DNA of 42,680 nucleotides from Roseibacillus sp. (lineage in GTDB: Bacteria > Verrucomicrobiota > Verrucomicrobiia > Verrucomicrobiales > Akkermansiaceae): NCBI GenBank assembly GCA_002686085.1, contig NZAC01000027.1, forward strand, positions 1 to 42,680. The letters run 5' to 3'. Positions 24,259 to 32,571 of this stretch are shown here, one piece after another. A program made the position numbers and the translations under genes. Under the pieces are notes generated by a model. That model was not told where the DNA came from and made no database searches. It saw only the letters and a list, made by a program, of their open reading frames with translations. The number at the start of each line of letters is the position of its first letter. Position 1 is the stretch's first letter.

Positions 24259-26637
24259 CTAGGGTTCCTCAAGTTGCTCTTTGCGAGGTTCCCAAGGGAG
24301 TTTAGCACGGTCAGCATTTTCTGGGTAGAGGAGGCGGAGAAAGGCCTTCAAGTCTGGTTTCAAAGGGCGAAGGACATTCCGAAGCTCGCTTGCTTTTTCG
24401 ATATGGCCCTCCTCCAAAAGGGAGCTGGCCCTCGTCTCTAGTTGGGCTCGGTAGTCTTCCTGCAGGGCCTTGATCTTGCTATCGTATTTTTTCTCAAGTG
24501 CTTCGAGCGCGGCGACAGCCTGCTTCTGGGTAGTTTGCAAAGCTACTCTGTCGACGGCTATGGAGGGCAGGAGTTCACCGTTAGCGGTAGCCTCCTTCAG
24601 CGAGACTTCAAGAACGTCAAGTTTTTCGAGGCTTCCACGAAGTTCTGCCTGATCCTGCCCAGGTCGTCGAATCATGCTCCTGAACGCCGACTTGGCTTCC
24701 CGGATATGTTTTGTCAGTTCGCGCTCATACTGCCCAACAAGTTTTCTTTTGCTCCCAGCAAAGGAACTTAAATCTGATCCAACTAGCTGCTGAGTGTTTC
24801 TGTTTATAGCCGCGAGCCAGGTTTTGGAATTAAACGTCCTGACGTTTTGCACGGGAGTGCTCCTGCCAGGAGTGGTCCATTCGAGGAGGATGCCCGGTGC
24901 CTTTCGGCGGCTCCCCTCGACCATGGTCCATCTTCCCTCTCCAGGTTCGCCTCCTCCCTGCAGGAGAATACGGTCAAAGAGAGGGTGAGGATTGCCTCCC
25001 TGCACGAGCCCTGCGCCATGCCACGCTTCACCACTGGTCCATCTCCAAGGCTGCTCGGGGCCACTCCTAAATCCCCCTATCCAAAGACCTTCACCCGTTC
25101 CAAGGTAATCCCAGAAGTTTGAACAGATCCATTCGTGTTCTTGGCTATTGGAGGGAACTGCGAGGTAAGCCCCATGGGTGGCGGCAAAATCGAGAGCCTC
25201 TCCCCAGCTGATCATTGAAGTCCGGACAGCATAGAAGTGCGAGCCTTCGAATGAGCGAGTGCCGATCGGAAGGCCTTCTCCTCGTAAGAGGCTTGACCGG
25301 TCTCCGGACAAAGCGAGGGTCTTGACTCTCTGAAGTTGTGCCTGCTCCGTGCCGGGATTATCGCCATCGTCTCTCCATTCCAGGAGGACGTCGCACTTTC
25401 GTTCGGGGTTTGCAGGCATGAGGATCCCTTTTTCGTTCAGAGCGAGGTGCCAGTCTTCCGCTTTTCCCACAGAGCGCCCGGCTGGCAGACCAGTCCCATC
25501 GAGCCAGTACCATTGATCATTCGCTCCCTTGCCTGCCCCAAGCCATGCCGGGTAGCGCATGTCGAATCGGTCTTTGGCCCATTCGCGGTCTTTCCGGTCC
25601 TTGAGGATTGCGAGATGTGCTCCGTGGGTCTCAGCAAAGGCCTTGGCCTCCTTCCACGTCATGGTCCGCTCCCAGAGGGCGTAGGAGCTATCGTTCCGCC
25701 GGACAGCTTCCGGAGGCAGTTCGCTCCGGTCTCCCGAGGCGAGGGCTGTTTTCAATCTGGTCAGAGAGTCCTTAAGTCGTTCGCGAGGCGCTGGTTTTGA
25801 CCGTAGCGCGGGGTTGCGATCCGGAACGGATTTACGGGGTGCTGGGGTTTTAGCAAAGGGATCCGGGCGTTCAGTAAGTTCCCGGGTTTGATTTGAGGCT
25901 TGAGCTTGGCGGGAGGGCAAGTCCTTGTCCTCGCCCGCGAACTTGGAGGCCAAAGTAGCAACTAGCGCGAGCAGGACGAGTGCGAGAGCAGTTTTGGTGA
26001 CAATTCCCCAGGGAATTAATGGGTTGGATTTCTCCCGGTGTTGAGCCGGGGTTGCAGCGATCTCATGGGACTTTCGGATAGGGGTAATAGGCGCCTCGGG
26101 GCCCTTGATGGCAGGGCGGGTTTGTGCAGTCTGTCGGAGGTCGTTAGCGAGTTTCTCTGCCGAGGAGATGCGATCATTGGGGGCGACAGAGGTTGCTCTC
26201 TTTATGATGGTATCCAGAACGAGGGGTGTCTTTGAGATGCTTGAGGGTGCAGGGGGGCTCTCTCCCTCGGGGGTTGTCCCGGTGATCAGTCGATAAAGAA
26301 TGCGGGCGAGGGAGTAGACATCGCTTCTGGGAGTGCAGGGGCCTCCAGCAAGAACCTCGGGAGCTATGTAGTCTGTGGATACGTGATCTATGTCGGCGAG
26401 GGGGCCTTTGAGAGGTTCGATCGTGATAGTAAGATCGAGATCCTGGGTAATGGTGACGTTGGCAGGAGAGAGATCGCCGTAAGCGAGGCCTTCATCGTGT
26501 GCCCGGGCCGCTTTTTCACAAAGTGCACCGACAAGAGAGGCCGCCTGTTCGTAGTCAACGGGACCATGCCTCATCGCCCGATCAAGTGTGGAGGTCTTGG
26601 TCGCTGCCGGGTCTGGATGAGAGGAGTCGGGTTGCAT
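24259..26637 (-). CDS. Membrane pseudokinase with two C-type-lectin-like domains
   Basis: A 792-residue protein. Residues ~15-175 are a Ser/Thr kinase C-lobe with no N-lobe: the sequence begins at the hinge-like STLDRAMRHGPVDYEQAASLV. The catalytic loop is YGDLSPAN (53-60) in place of HRDLKPxN: Asp55 and Asn60 are kept, the His-Arg is lost. No DFG motif is found, yet the YIAPEV (90-95) and SDVYSLARILYRL (105-117) elements remain. A transmembrane segment follows at ~210-230. Two C-type-lectin-like domains lie at ~310-422 (MTWKEAKAFAETHGAHLAIL; AWLGAGKGANDQWYWLDG) and ~462-588 (GEALDFAATHGAYLAVP; LWIGGFRSGPEQPWRWTSGE). The C-terminus is a coiled coil (~610-760). Lacking the ATP lobe and DFG it is probably non-catalytic and signal-sensing. 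The start at 26637 is the only ATG before the 8-bp repeat and has no Shine-Dalgarno sequence. Confidence 0.8.
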   Translation of the reverse strand: MQPDSSHPDPAATKTSTLDRAMRHGPVDYEQAASLVGALCEKAARAHDEGLAYGDLSPANVTITQDLDLTITIEPLKGPLADIDHVSTDYIAPEVLAGGPCTPRSDVYSLARILYRLITGTTPEGESPPAPSSISKTPLVLDTIIKRATSVAPNDRISSAEKLANDLRQTAQTRPAIKGPEAPITPIRKSHEIAATPAQHREKSNPLIPWGIVTKTALALVLLALVATLASKFAGEDKDLPSRQAQASNQTRELTERPDPFAKTPAPRKSVPDRNPALRSKPAPRERLKDSLTRLKTALASGDRSELPPEAVRRNDSSYALWERTMTWKEAKAFAETHGAHLAILKDRKDREWAKDRFDMRYPAWLGAGKGANDQWYWLDGTGLPAGRSVGKAEDWHLALNEKGILMPANPERKCDVLLEWRDDGDNPGTEQAQLQRVKTLALSGDRSSLLRGEGLPIGTRSFEGSHFYAVRTSMISWGEALDFAATHGAYLAVPSNSQEHEWICSNFWDYLGTGEGLWIGGFRSGPEQPWRWTSGEAWHGAGLVQGGNPHPLFDRILLQGGGEPGEGRWTMVEGSRRKAPGILLEWTTPGRSTPVQNVRTFNSKTWLAAINRNTQQLVGSDLSSFAGSKRKLVGQYERELTKHIREAKSAFRSMIRRPGQDQAELRGSLEKLDVLEVSLKEATANGELLPSIAVDRVALQTTQKQAVAALEALEKKYDSKIKALQEDYRAQLETRASSLLEEGHIEKASELRNVLRPLKPDLKAFLRLLYPENADRAKLPWEPRKEQLEEP

Positions 26638-26644
26638 ACGAAAT

Positions 26645-26689
26645 CACGGCTTCACGGCTTCACGGCTTCACGGCTTCACGGCTTCACGG
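26645..26689. repeat. 8-bp tandem repeat (5.6 copies) in the pseudokinase leader
   Basis: CACGGCTT is repeated five times without a mismatch plus five bases of a sixth (on the minus strand CCGTGAAG units). It sits between the conserved-hypothetical stop (26712) and the pseudokinase ATG (26637). Because the unit is 8 bp and contains TGA on the minus strand, no minus-strand frame can cross three copies, so the tract is untranslated leader. A TAGGAGG sequence (minus strand, 26702-26708) lies on the far side of the repeat from the ATG. Confidence 0.95.
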
Positions 26690-26711
26690 ATGAAGCGGTA
26701 TGTTGCGCCTC

Positions 26712-27278
26712 CTACCTAGCAGGCGTCTCCTCGTTGGCAGGCGTCTCCTCGTTGGCAGGCGTCTCTTCATCCGGGGAAAGCATTCTCTGAACTTCTTCTT
26801 GGATGGGCGCAATTTCACGAAGAGGAATCAGGGGGTCTTTTACGATAAAGACTTCTCCTGAGTGACGATGCTCATAGATGCGAATAAGGCCGGTTCTGGT
26901 TTTCTGTGAGTCAGTCTCTACGAGGATCTTTTTTCGCTCGAGCATGATGGCGAGGATGTAGCGGGTGTTTTCGGTGTGAGCCTCGTCCTGCTCGATCATC
27001 ATTTTCAGGAGAGATTCGGGGTCATCCTTGTCTACGATCGTGACTTTGGCTTCGACCTCAGGTGGTCGGTAGACGGTGCGCCAGAAGGAGAAAGGGAGGG
27101 GAGCCTCGTTCTCACGGGACTCCCACGCTTCCTGCGAAAAATCAGATCTCAGATAACCATCAAGCTCCGGGTCTGGGAAAATGGCTGTAAAAAAAACCTC
27201 TCCTTCGGTGAAGGGTTTTTCTGAAATCGAACATTGATGTGCACGAGATTTAATGTGCCAGGAATCAGCTTTAGACAT
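26712..27278 (-). CDS. Conserved verrucomicrobial hypothetical protein with repeat tail
   Basis: A 188-residue cytoplasmic-looking protein. The N-terminal half has AHQCSISEKPFTEGEVFFTAIF (residues ~13-34), a Cys-containing motif that I recall from short conserved verrucomicrobial proteins, followed by SFWRTVYRPPEV and helical ESLLKMMIEQDEAHTENTRYILAIMLERKKIL. The C-terminus is an NEETPA tandem repeat made by an 18-bp DNA repeat. No catalytic motif is recognised and the function is unknown. It lies between the LptG-like permease (98 bp away) and the pseudokinase on the same strand. Confidence 0.7.
   Translation of the reverse strand: MSKADSWHIKSRAHQCSISEKPFTEGEVFFTAIFPDPELDGYLRSDFSQEAWESRENEAPLPFSFWRTVYRPPEVEAKVTIVDKDDPESLLKMMIEQDEAHTENTRYILAIMLERKKILVETDSQKTRTGLIRIYEHRHSGEVFIVKDPLIPLREIAPIQEEVQRMLSPDEETPANEETPANEETPAR
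26721..26765. repeat. 18-bp tandem repeat (2.5 copies) in the tail of the hypothetical gene
   Basis: AGGCGTCTCCTCGTTGGC occurs at 26721-26738 and 26739-26756, with a third partial copy to 26765. It encodes (E)ETPAN units at the C-terminus, so copy-number change would lengthen or shorten the tail without shifting the frame. Confidence 0.9.
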
Positions 27279-27375
27279 GGTGAAGTGGAGCGGGAGGCCC
27301 GAGCGTCATAGCGCATGGGTATTGGTGAGTTGAGGAGAAAATATGATGAGGTGCAAAGGGAAAGTAGACTGGAGT

Positions 27376-28860
27376 TCAGCTTCCAGTTCCAAAGGGAGTG
27401 CGACTCAGGATGGCCTGGTAGATCGGTCGCCCCTGCAGTCGTCGCCATAGGAGAACGAGGGCGATGATTGTGAAAATCAGGTTTGTTCCCCAGGCTGCCA
27501 GCAACGGTGTGATCTGTCCCGCGTCTCCTAGAGTTAGGAACGCTTCGGAGCAAAGAAGCATCGCGCCAATGAGAAAGGCTGCGATGGCTACTCCGCCTGC
27601 GGTGCCCCGGCGCGTGAAGGCGATGCCAAGGGGGGCAGACAGCAGAACGACAACAAGACAAATCCAAGGCTGAGCCCAGCGATAGTGCCATTGTGTCAGA
27701 TAAGCTCGCCGGGGTGCCCACACGTCACCCTCGTGCTGTAGTAGCCAGCTTTTGAGTTCAGGAATTCCCAGATAATTTTTTTCTAGCCCCGGGGTGACGA
27801 TCTGCCAGGGGGTTTCGGGGTAGTCTTCAACAAGGTAGGGGCTGGGAAGGTTGGTTTCGAACTTTTCAGAAAGGGATCCATCATTGAGTCGAGACCTCAA
27901 ATCGAGACGTACAGCGTCCTTGAATGCCCATGTTCCGGAGCGGGCTGACCATGTTGCTGATTTAGCGTAGAGGACGGACGAGGGGCCATCCTCGTCCTTA
28001 CTGCGAATCACCACATCGAGGATTGGGTCATCAGGAGTATAATTGTAGGGAAAACTTCCGACCAGCCATGAGCGGTCCACGGTTCGTTCCGCATCGCGGT
28101 GGACGTAGAGGACGTTGCGAGCTTGGCTCTTAGACCCGGACTTTGCGAATTCAATGAGGGCCTCCTGATAACCCTCTCCCCATGGGGCCCAGTGATAGTT
28201 CAAGAGCAGGCATGCCAGGCTGAAAAACAGTCCTACTGCTCCGAGGGGCATGATGACGCGAGTCAAGCTCCGCCCGGTCTGGAGCATGGCAACGATCTCA
28301 TGGTTACTGGAAAGTTTACCGAGTGCGTAGAGCAATCCAAGGAGGAGGCCAAATGGGATAAGGAGAACGAAGACGGGTGGCAGAATGACAAGGTAATATT
28401 GAAGCAGGAACGAGCCGAGATTCGTGCTCTTCTGAAAGTTGTCGATGTTATCGTTCAGATCGATCAGAACATAGATGATCAGCAGGGCGAGGGAGCAAAT
28501 GCACACCGCCCCCAACATTTGGCGGGCCAGGTATCGATCTAGCGCGCTGGCCATCCCGTAGCAGAGCGCGGCGATTGCAGGAAGGAAGCAAAGCAGACCA
28601 AGGAGGAGCGGGCGAAGTTCGAGGGTAATTTGGTCGCTATCCGGAAAACCGAGGAGATGGATGCTCACGGCCGCGGCCTCCCGGGAAACCAGTCCAAAAG
28701 CTGCGAGGGCTCCGAGTAGCGTCAGAACGAGGCAGGGAGCAAATTTGGAAAGCGGAGAAGGGATCTCGATTGGTGATTGGTTGTTGGGAACAGTGAAGAT
28801 AAAACTGCCCCGCCGTCGAGAAGAGAGATGAAGTGGAAACAAAAATGCTGGGAGGTCCAA
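27376..28860 (-). CDS. lptG: LptF/LptG-family permease with N-terminal hydrophobic extension
   Basis: A 494-residue inner-membrane protein of the LptF/LptG family, which with LptB extracts lipopolysaccharide from the inner membrane. The core starts at LDRYLARQMLGAV (107-119), then LLIIYVLIDLNDNIDNF, FGLLLGLLYALGKLSSNHEIVAM and LQTGRSLTRVI, and the C-terminal hydrophobic helices LSAPLGIAFTRRG and FLIGAMLLCSEAFLTLG. A periplasmic jellyroll lies between. Residues 1-105 are an extra segment with two predicted membrane helices (about 41-59 and 83-103), not in usual ~360-residue members; an internal ATG at 28554 would give a canonical length. F versus G cannot be separated firmly. It is divergent from DinG with only 29 bp between starts. 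Confidence 0.85.
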   Translation of the reverse strand: MDLPAFLFPLHLSSRRRGSFIFTVPNNQSPIEIPSPLSKFAPCLVLTLLGALAAFGLVSREAAAVSIHLLGFPDSDQITLELRPLLLGLLCFLPAIAALCYGMASALDRYLARQMLGAVCICSLALLIIYVLIDLNDNIDNFQKSTNLGSFLLQYYLVILPPVFVLLIPFGLLLGLLYALGKLSSNHEIVAMLQTGRSLTRVIMPLGAVGLFFSLACLLLNYHWAPWGEGYQEALIEFAKSGSKSQARNVLYVHRDAERTVDRSWLVGSFPYNYTPDDPILDVVIRSKDEDGPSSVLYAKSATWSARSGTWAFKDAVRLDLRSRLNDGSLSEKFETNLPSPYLVEDYPETPWQIVTPGLEKNYLGIPELKSWLLQHEGDVWAPRRAYLTQWHYRWAQPWICLVVVLLSAPLGIAFTRRGTAGGVAIAAFLIGAMLLCSEAFLTLGDAGQITPLLAAWGTNLIFTIIALVLLWRRLQGRPIYQAILSRTPFGTGS

Positions 28861-28889
28861 GGACGCCGTGAGGCTTCAATCATGTCCCG

Positions 28890-30890
28890 ATGATACTTCC
28901 TACTGGTATGGATAGCGGCCAATCATTGGCAGCTGAGATGAGAAGCGCTTTCTCAGAGAACGGCCTGCTCGCAGGATCTCCAGATTTTGAATACCGTCCG
29001 GAGCAGCAGGAAATGGCCGAGGCGGTAGGTCGGAGCCTTGAAAGAGAGAGTTCCTTGGTGGTTGAAGCTGGAACCGGGGTAGGGAAGTCGCTGGCCTATC
29101 TGCTGCCAGCGGTGCATTACGGCCTCGAATCGGGTAGAAAGGCGGTCTTTTCGACCCACACGATTAATTTGCAGGAGCAGCTTCTCAGGAAAGACCTACC
29201 ACTGGTTCGCAAGTTGGCGGGAAGGCCTTTTCGGGCTGCTTTGCTGAAGGGCCGGGGAAACTATGTGTGTCCAGCCCGCCTTAAACAGGCCCGCATGAAC
29301 TCCGGGGACCTGTTTTCCAGCAGTGAATCTGACGAACTGGAGGCAATCTGGAAATGGTTTGAGACGACTCAGGATGGAACATTGAGCGATATGGACTTTC
29401 AACCAACCCCGAAAGTCTGGCAGATGGTATGCAGTGAGGCAGAAATTTGCTCCACGCGGTCCTGCGGGGCGAGGGGGGATTGCTTTTTTCAAGAAGCAAG
29501 GAAGGAAGCTGCTGATGCTGAGGTAGTTGTGATTAACCACACTCTCTTTTTCTCGTTGTTAGACATCGAAAACCTGCATGAGCACGATGGTTACCTCTTC
29601 CCAGATGATTTTGTGGTCTTCGATGAGGCTCATACCTTGGAGTCTGTAGCGTCCAACCAGTTGGGATTGAGGCTGACTCAGGCTGGATTGCGCTTTGATC
29701 TTCAGCGATTGCATAACCCCCGCTCGAGGAAAGGCCTGCTCAGGAGCCTAGGTGCAGGCAAGGCCATGGCGGCAGTTGAGCGTGCCCTTGCGGAATCCGA
29801 GGAGTTTTTCGATTTACTGGGGGAGGTCAGCGAATTTGGCGATCATGGCCGGGAGTTCCGGGTTCGGGAGCCTGAGGTTGTGCCTAATACTCTCGCTGAG
29901 CCGTTAAGAGAGCTCTGCTCCGATCTGGGCTCACTTGCCGATACGATCGAAAACGAGACAACACGAGCTGAAGTTCAGGAGGGGACGCGACGCATCCGGG
30001 ATGCTCACGCGACAATGAGGATGTTCTTGGACCAGGAGGATGAGGGGTGCGTTTACTGGGTAGAGGCCGGAGGTGCCGAACGCACTTCCTACGCGATGCG
30101 AGCTGCTCCTGTTGATGTCGCTGAACGCCTCGGGCCACTCCTTTTCGCGGAGGGTAAGACTGCAGTGCTAACCAGTGCGACTCTTGGTACTGGTGATCCC
30201 GATCTGAGCTATTTTCGGCAGCGTGTTGGGGGAGAGCAGGTTGAGGCCCTTCAGATCGGTAGCCCGTTCAATTACCGGGAGCAGATGAATATTCACGTGG
30301 TTAAGTCGATGCCCGATCCAACATCGGCAGAATATGGTGAAGCATTGGCGAAGTGGACCGAGCGATTCCTCCACCAGAGTGATGGCAGAGCGTTTGTGTT
30401 GTTCACCAGCTACCGGAGCCTTCAGTTGGTTGCCAAGGAGATCGAGGGTGTTTGTCGGCAGCAGGGTTGGCAGCTTCTGATCCAGGGAAAAAAGTATCCC
30501 CGTCATCGTCTTCTCCAAGAGTTTCGGGATGATGAGCGGAGTGTGCTTCTCGGAACCGATAGCTTTTGGACCGGAGTAGATGTTCCGGGTAATGCACTCT
30601 CCAATGTCATCGTGACTCGGCTGCCTTTCGCCGTCCCTGATCATCCGTTGACGGCTGCGCGACTCGAGCGCATTGAAGAGAAGGGTGGGAACCCCTTTAT
30701 GAATTACAGCGTTCCCGAAGCAGTGATTAAACTGCGCCAAGGGGTGGGTCGTTTGATTCGGTCCTCCCGTGACCGCGGAATGGTTGTGATTCTTGACAAC
30801 AGGGTTGTGACTCGGAGGTATGGGAAAACCTTCCTTGAAGCCTTGCCTGACGCCCCTATCGAGATTGTGGATCAACCCCTCGAAGAGTAA
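28890..30890 (+). CDS. dinG: DinG/XPD-type ATP-dependent DNA helicase with Fe-S motif
   Basis: A 666-residue superfamily 2 helicase. Walker A GTGVGKS is at 61-67, the DEAH box VFDEAH at 243-248, and the C-terminal helicase motifs FTSYRSL, LLGTDSFWTGVDVPGN and IKLRQGVGRLIR are clear. Four cysteines match the Fe-S cluster ligands: Cys127 (YVCPARL), Cys187, Cys192 and Cys198, with the E. coli DinG-like 5- and 6-residue spacing; a fifth Cys181 is nearby. It unwinds 5'-3' DNA and removes R-loops or damaged structures. The start at 28890 or the ATG at 28908 are both possible; no clear Shine-Dalgarno is present at either. The start is 30 bp from the divergent LptG gene start. Confidence 0.92.
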   Translation: MILPTGMDSGQSLAAEMRSAFSENGLLAGSPDFEYRPEQQEMAEAVGRSLERESSLVVEAGTGVGKSLAYLLPAVHYGLESGRKAVFSTHTINLQEQLLRKDLPLVRKLAGRPFRAALLKGRGNYVCPARLKQARMNSGDLFSSSESDELEAIWKWFETTQDGTLSDMDFQPTPKVWQMVCSEAEICSTRSCGARGDCFFQEARKEAADAEVVVINHTLFFSLLDIENLHEHDGYLFPDDFVVFDEAHTLESVASNQLGLRLTQAGLRFDLQRLHNPRSRKGLLRSLGAGKAMAAVERALAESEEFFDLLGEVSEFGDHGREFRVREPEVVPNTLAEPLRELCSDLGSLADTIENETTRAEVQEGTRRIRDAHATMRMFLDQEDEGCVYWVEAGGAERTSYAMRAAPVDVAERLGPLLFAEGKTAVLTSATLGTGDPDLSYFRQRVGGEQVEALQIGSPFNYREQMNIHVVKSMPDPTSAEYGEALAKWTERFLHQSDGRAFVLFTSYRSLQLVAKEIEGVCRQQGWQLLIQGKKYPRHRLLQEFRDDERSVLLGTDSFWTGVDVPGNALSNVIVTRLPFAVPDHPLTAARLERIEEKGGNPFMNYSVPEAVIKLRQGVGRLIRSSRDRGMVVILDNRVVTRRYGKTFLEALPDAPIEIVDQPLEE

Positions 30891-30946
30891 TGATCTGAGC
30901 TAGCTGGTGCGGGAGAGTGGGCCTTGCTTTTGGGCTGAGCTTTGAA

Positions 30947-31642
30947 TCAGGACGATTCCGAGTATGAGATCGCTTCTCGCAAGAGATTTGCCGGCCATTG
31001 ACCGGGTGCAGTGGCTGCCTCCCCGAGATACCCATAGTTTAGAATCGATCCAAGATGAGTGGCCAAAAGCCGCGAGGCCGGTGCAAGAGGGCCCATTCCC
31101 ATAATGGACAGCGGCAAAGGGGCATCTTCCAAGGCTTCTGCGATTCTTTGACAATCAGAGGGTGCTCCAAGTGTGAAGGCACATTTAGCTATATCGGCAC
31201 CTGCACTTGCCATCTCCCCCACGATGTCCCTCAGCTGCTCGCGGGATGGGCACTGTGTGAAATCGTGCCAGCTGGCGATCCGAACCATCCCAATTTCAGC
31301 GGCCCTTTCCCAGATGTCTCCTAATTCTTCCAAGGACCGTAATTCGATGTCCAAAAGCCTTCCTGCTGGGAGAAATTCTGAGAGTATTTCGGCTCTTTGA
31401 CGGATCGAAAGCTGGTTCATACCTCCCTCATCGGGGTGACGAGCTGTCAAAAGAAGGGGCAGAGAAAGCCTCTGTCTGCGGACGAAATGATGAACGCTGT
31501 CGCCATTACCCAAGCTATCAAGACGCAGCTCGATCAAATCACAGTCCTCCTCTGAATATAGTGTCTCCAGAGCCTTTTCACTGCCGGCGGACCCCACCAC
31601 AAGAGGCTGTCGGCTTTGCAGTAAGGTGGCAAGGTTCTCCAT
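30947..31642 (-). CDS. aroD: Type I 3-dehydroquinate dehydratase
   Basis: A 231-residue class I dehydroquinase (shikimate pathway, 3-dehydroquinate to 3-dehydroshikimate). Catalytic residues are visible: ELRLD at 39-42, the His126 in RIASWHDF and the Schiff-base Lys153 in DIAKCAF. The C-terminal substrate motif SIMGMGPLAPASRLL and late EAATAPGQWP complete the family pattern. Length is normal. Its 3' end is 56 bp from the convergent dinG gene and its start is 176 bp from the pilus locus, so it appears to stand alone. Confidence 0.93.
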   Translation of the reverse strand: MENLATLLQSRQPLVVGSAGSEKALETLYSEEDCDLIELRLDSLGNGDSVHHFVRRQRLSLPLLLTARHPDEGGMNQLSIRQRAEILSEFLPAGRLLDIELRSLEELGDIWERAAEIGMVRIASWHDFTQCPSREQLRDIVGEMASAGADIAKCAFTLGAPSDCQRIAEALEDAPLPLSIMGMGPLAPASRLLATHLGSILNYGYLGEAATAPGQWPANLLREAISYSESS

Positions 31643-31818
31643 AATCCGGTAATTTGCGCATCCCTTCTGATGCCAACCGCCTTCAGTTGCAAGGGCGGTT
31701 TGGGTAGTCTGGGGGCATAACCATGTAAATACGTCGGTCTATGGTGATCCTTACAGAGAATTCTGCTGGCCAAAAAGGTGAGGCGTTTTTAGGGTCGCCA
31801 CCCGTCAATGCGCCCATC

Positions 31819-32466
31819 ATGAAATCATCCCGATACCTGCTCCCATTTGTTCGTCTTTCACTCGCATTTTTTGCGGTGGTTGTCGCACCCGCGGCCATGG
31901 CACAAACAGTGAAGAAAATTGAAGCGTCCGACCCCACCTTCGAGGACCTCCAATCGCCGAGCGTCGGTGGGAACACCGGCAAGAAAAGCTGGAAGCCGAA
32001 GGACTGGTTGGAGGTTGAGGTAAAGGTCAAGTTGGAGCCAGGTCGCTCTGCCCCTCGCGATGGTCACGTCGATCGTCTCACTGTGCGCTGGTTTGTGGCC
32101 GTTGAAAACAAGATCGATAAGGCCGGGCAAAAATATTTTCTGATGGAGAAAGAGGTGACTCACGTCAATGTCCCGCTCGACGAGGATTTTTATCTGTCCT
32201 GTTACCTTTCTCCGGCCACGATCAAGCGTCTGACCGGAAGCGAACGTGCAGGTAAGAATTCAATCACCGCTGTGGGTGGAGAAATCACGGTTGCTGGCGC
32301 CTCAGCCCCAGCCCGGTTTACCTCGCAAGGAAGCGTCAGTAAGCCGTGGTGGCAATCTCCAACGATGCAGCGCACCAACAAGTATCCACTACTCGACAAA
32401 AGCGAAACTCCCTTCAAGTTTCTCTGGTGGGATCGTTACCTCGAGATTGAGTCGGAGCCGGGCTAG
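31819..32466 (+). CDS. Amuc_1102-like secreted pilus-locus protein
   Basis: A 215-residue exported protein; signal peptide MKSSRYLLPFVRLSLAFFAVVVAPAAMAQ, and this ATG was chosen over the frame start at 31741 because it begins the signal. The body is beta-rich (DWLEVEVKVKLEP; LTVRWFVAVENK; SAPARFTSQG) with strongly conserved tryptophans near the end (KPWWQSPTMQ; KFLWWDRYLEIE). Order and character fit the Amuc_1102 position of the Akkermansia five-gene locus, a small Ig-like-fold protein. It would be a periplasmic or surface component of the pilus/secretin machine. Exact role is unknown. Followed by a 105-bp gap with a short GC hairpin. Confidence 0.7.
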   Translation: MKSSRYLLPFVRLSLAFFAVVVAPAAMAQTVKKIEASDPTFEDLQSPSVGGNTGKKSWKPKDWLEVEVKVKLEPGRSAPRDGHVDRLTVRWFVAVENKIDKAGQKYFLMEKEVTHVNVPLDEDFYLSCYLSPATIKRLTGSERAGKNSITAVGGEITVAGASAPARFTSQGSVSKPWWQSPTMQRTNKYPLLDKSETPFKFLWWDRYLEIESEPG

Positions 32467-32525
32467 AGCCTCGAGCAGATTAGCCAAAGGCGAGCTGCAT
32501 CCATCTCACACACATTCTAAACCCC

Positions 32526-32545
32526 ACCAGCCCGCCGGGCTGCAT
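32526..32545 (+). other. Short GC-rich hairpin before the PilM-like gene
   Basis: CAGCCC (32528-32533) - GCC - GGGCTG (32537-32542) forms a compact hairpin in the gap before the PilM-like start; a T run lies 13 bases later (32556-32561), too far for a canonical terminator. It might attenuate or stabilise the transcript. Low confidence in function. Confidence 0.3.
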
Positions 32546-32571
32546 TCCCAAAACCTTTTTTAATACACATC

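Noticed and set aside
26640-26690. A CRISPR-like array
   Set aside because: The unit is only 8 bp with no spacers; it is a simple tandem repeat.
26383-26790. A 135-codon plus-strand frame through the 8-bp repeat, giving HGFTASRL-like repeats
   Set aside because: The repeat is simply open in all plus-strand frames; the remainder is antisense to the pseudokinase and hypothetical genes and has no protein-like features.
26638-27278. The pseudokinase as the frameshifted end of a full kinase whose N-lobe is in the upstream gene
   Set aside because: The upstream 188-residue protein has no glycine-rich loop or VAIK-type motif, and it ends with its own repeat tail and stop before the 8-bp tract.
32526-32561. 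A Rho-independent terminator between the Amuc_1102-like and PilM-like genes
   Set aside because: The T run lies 13 bases from the 6-bp stem, too far for a canonical terminator, so it is listed only as a hairpin.
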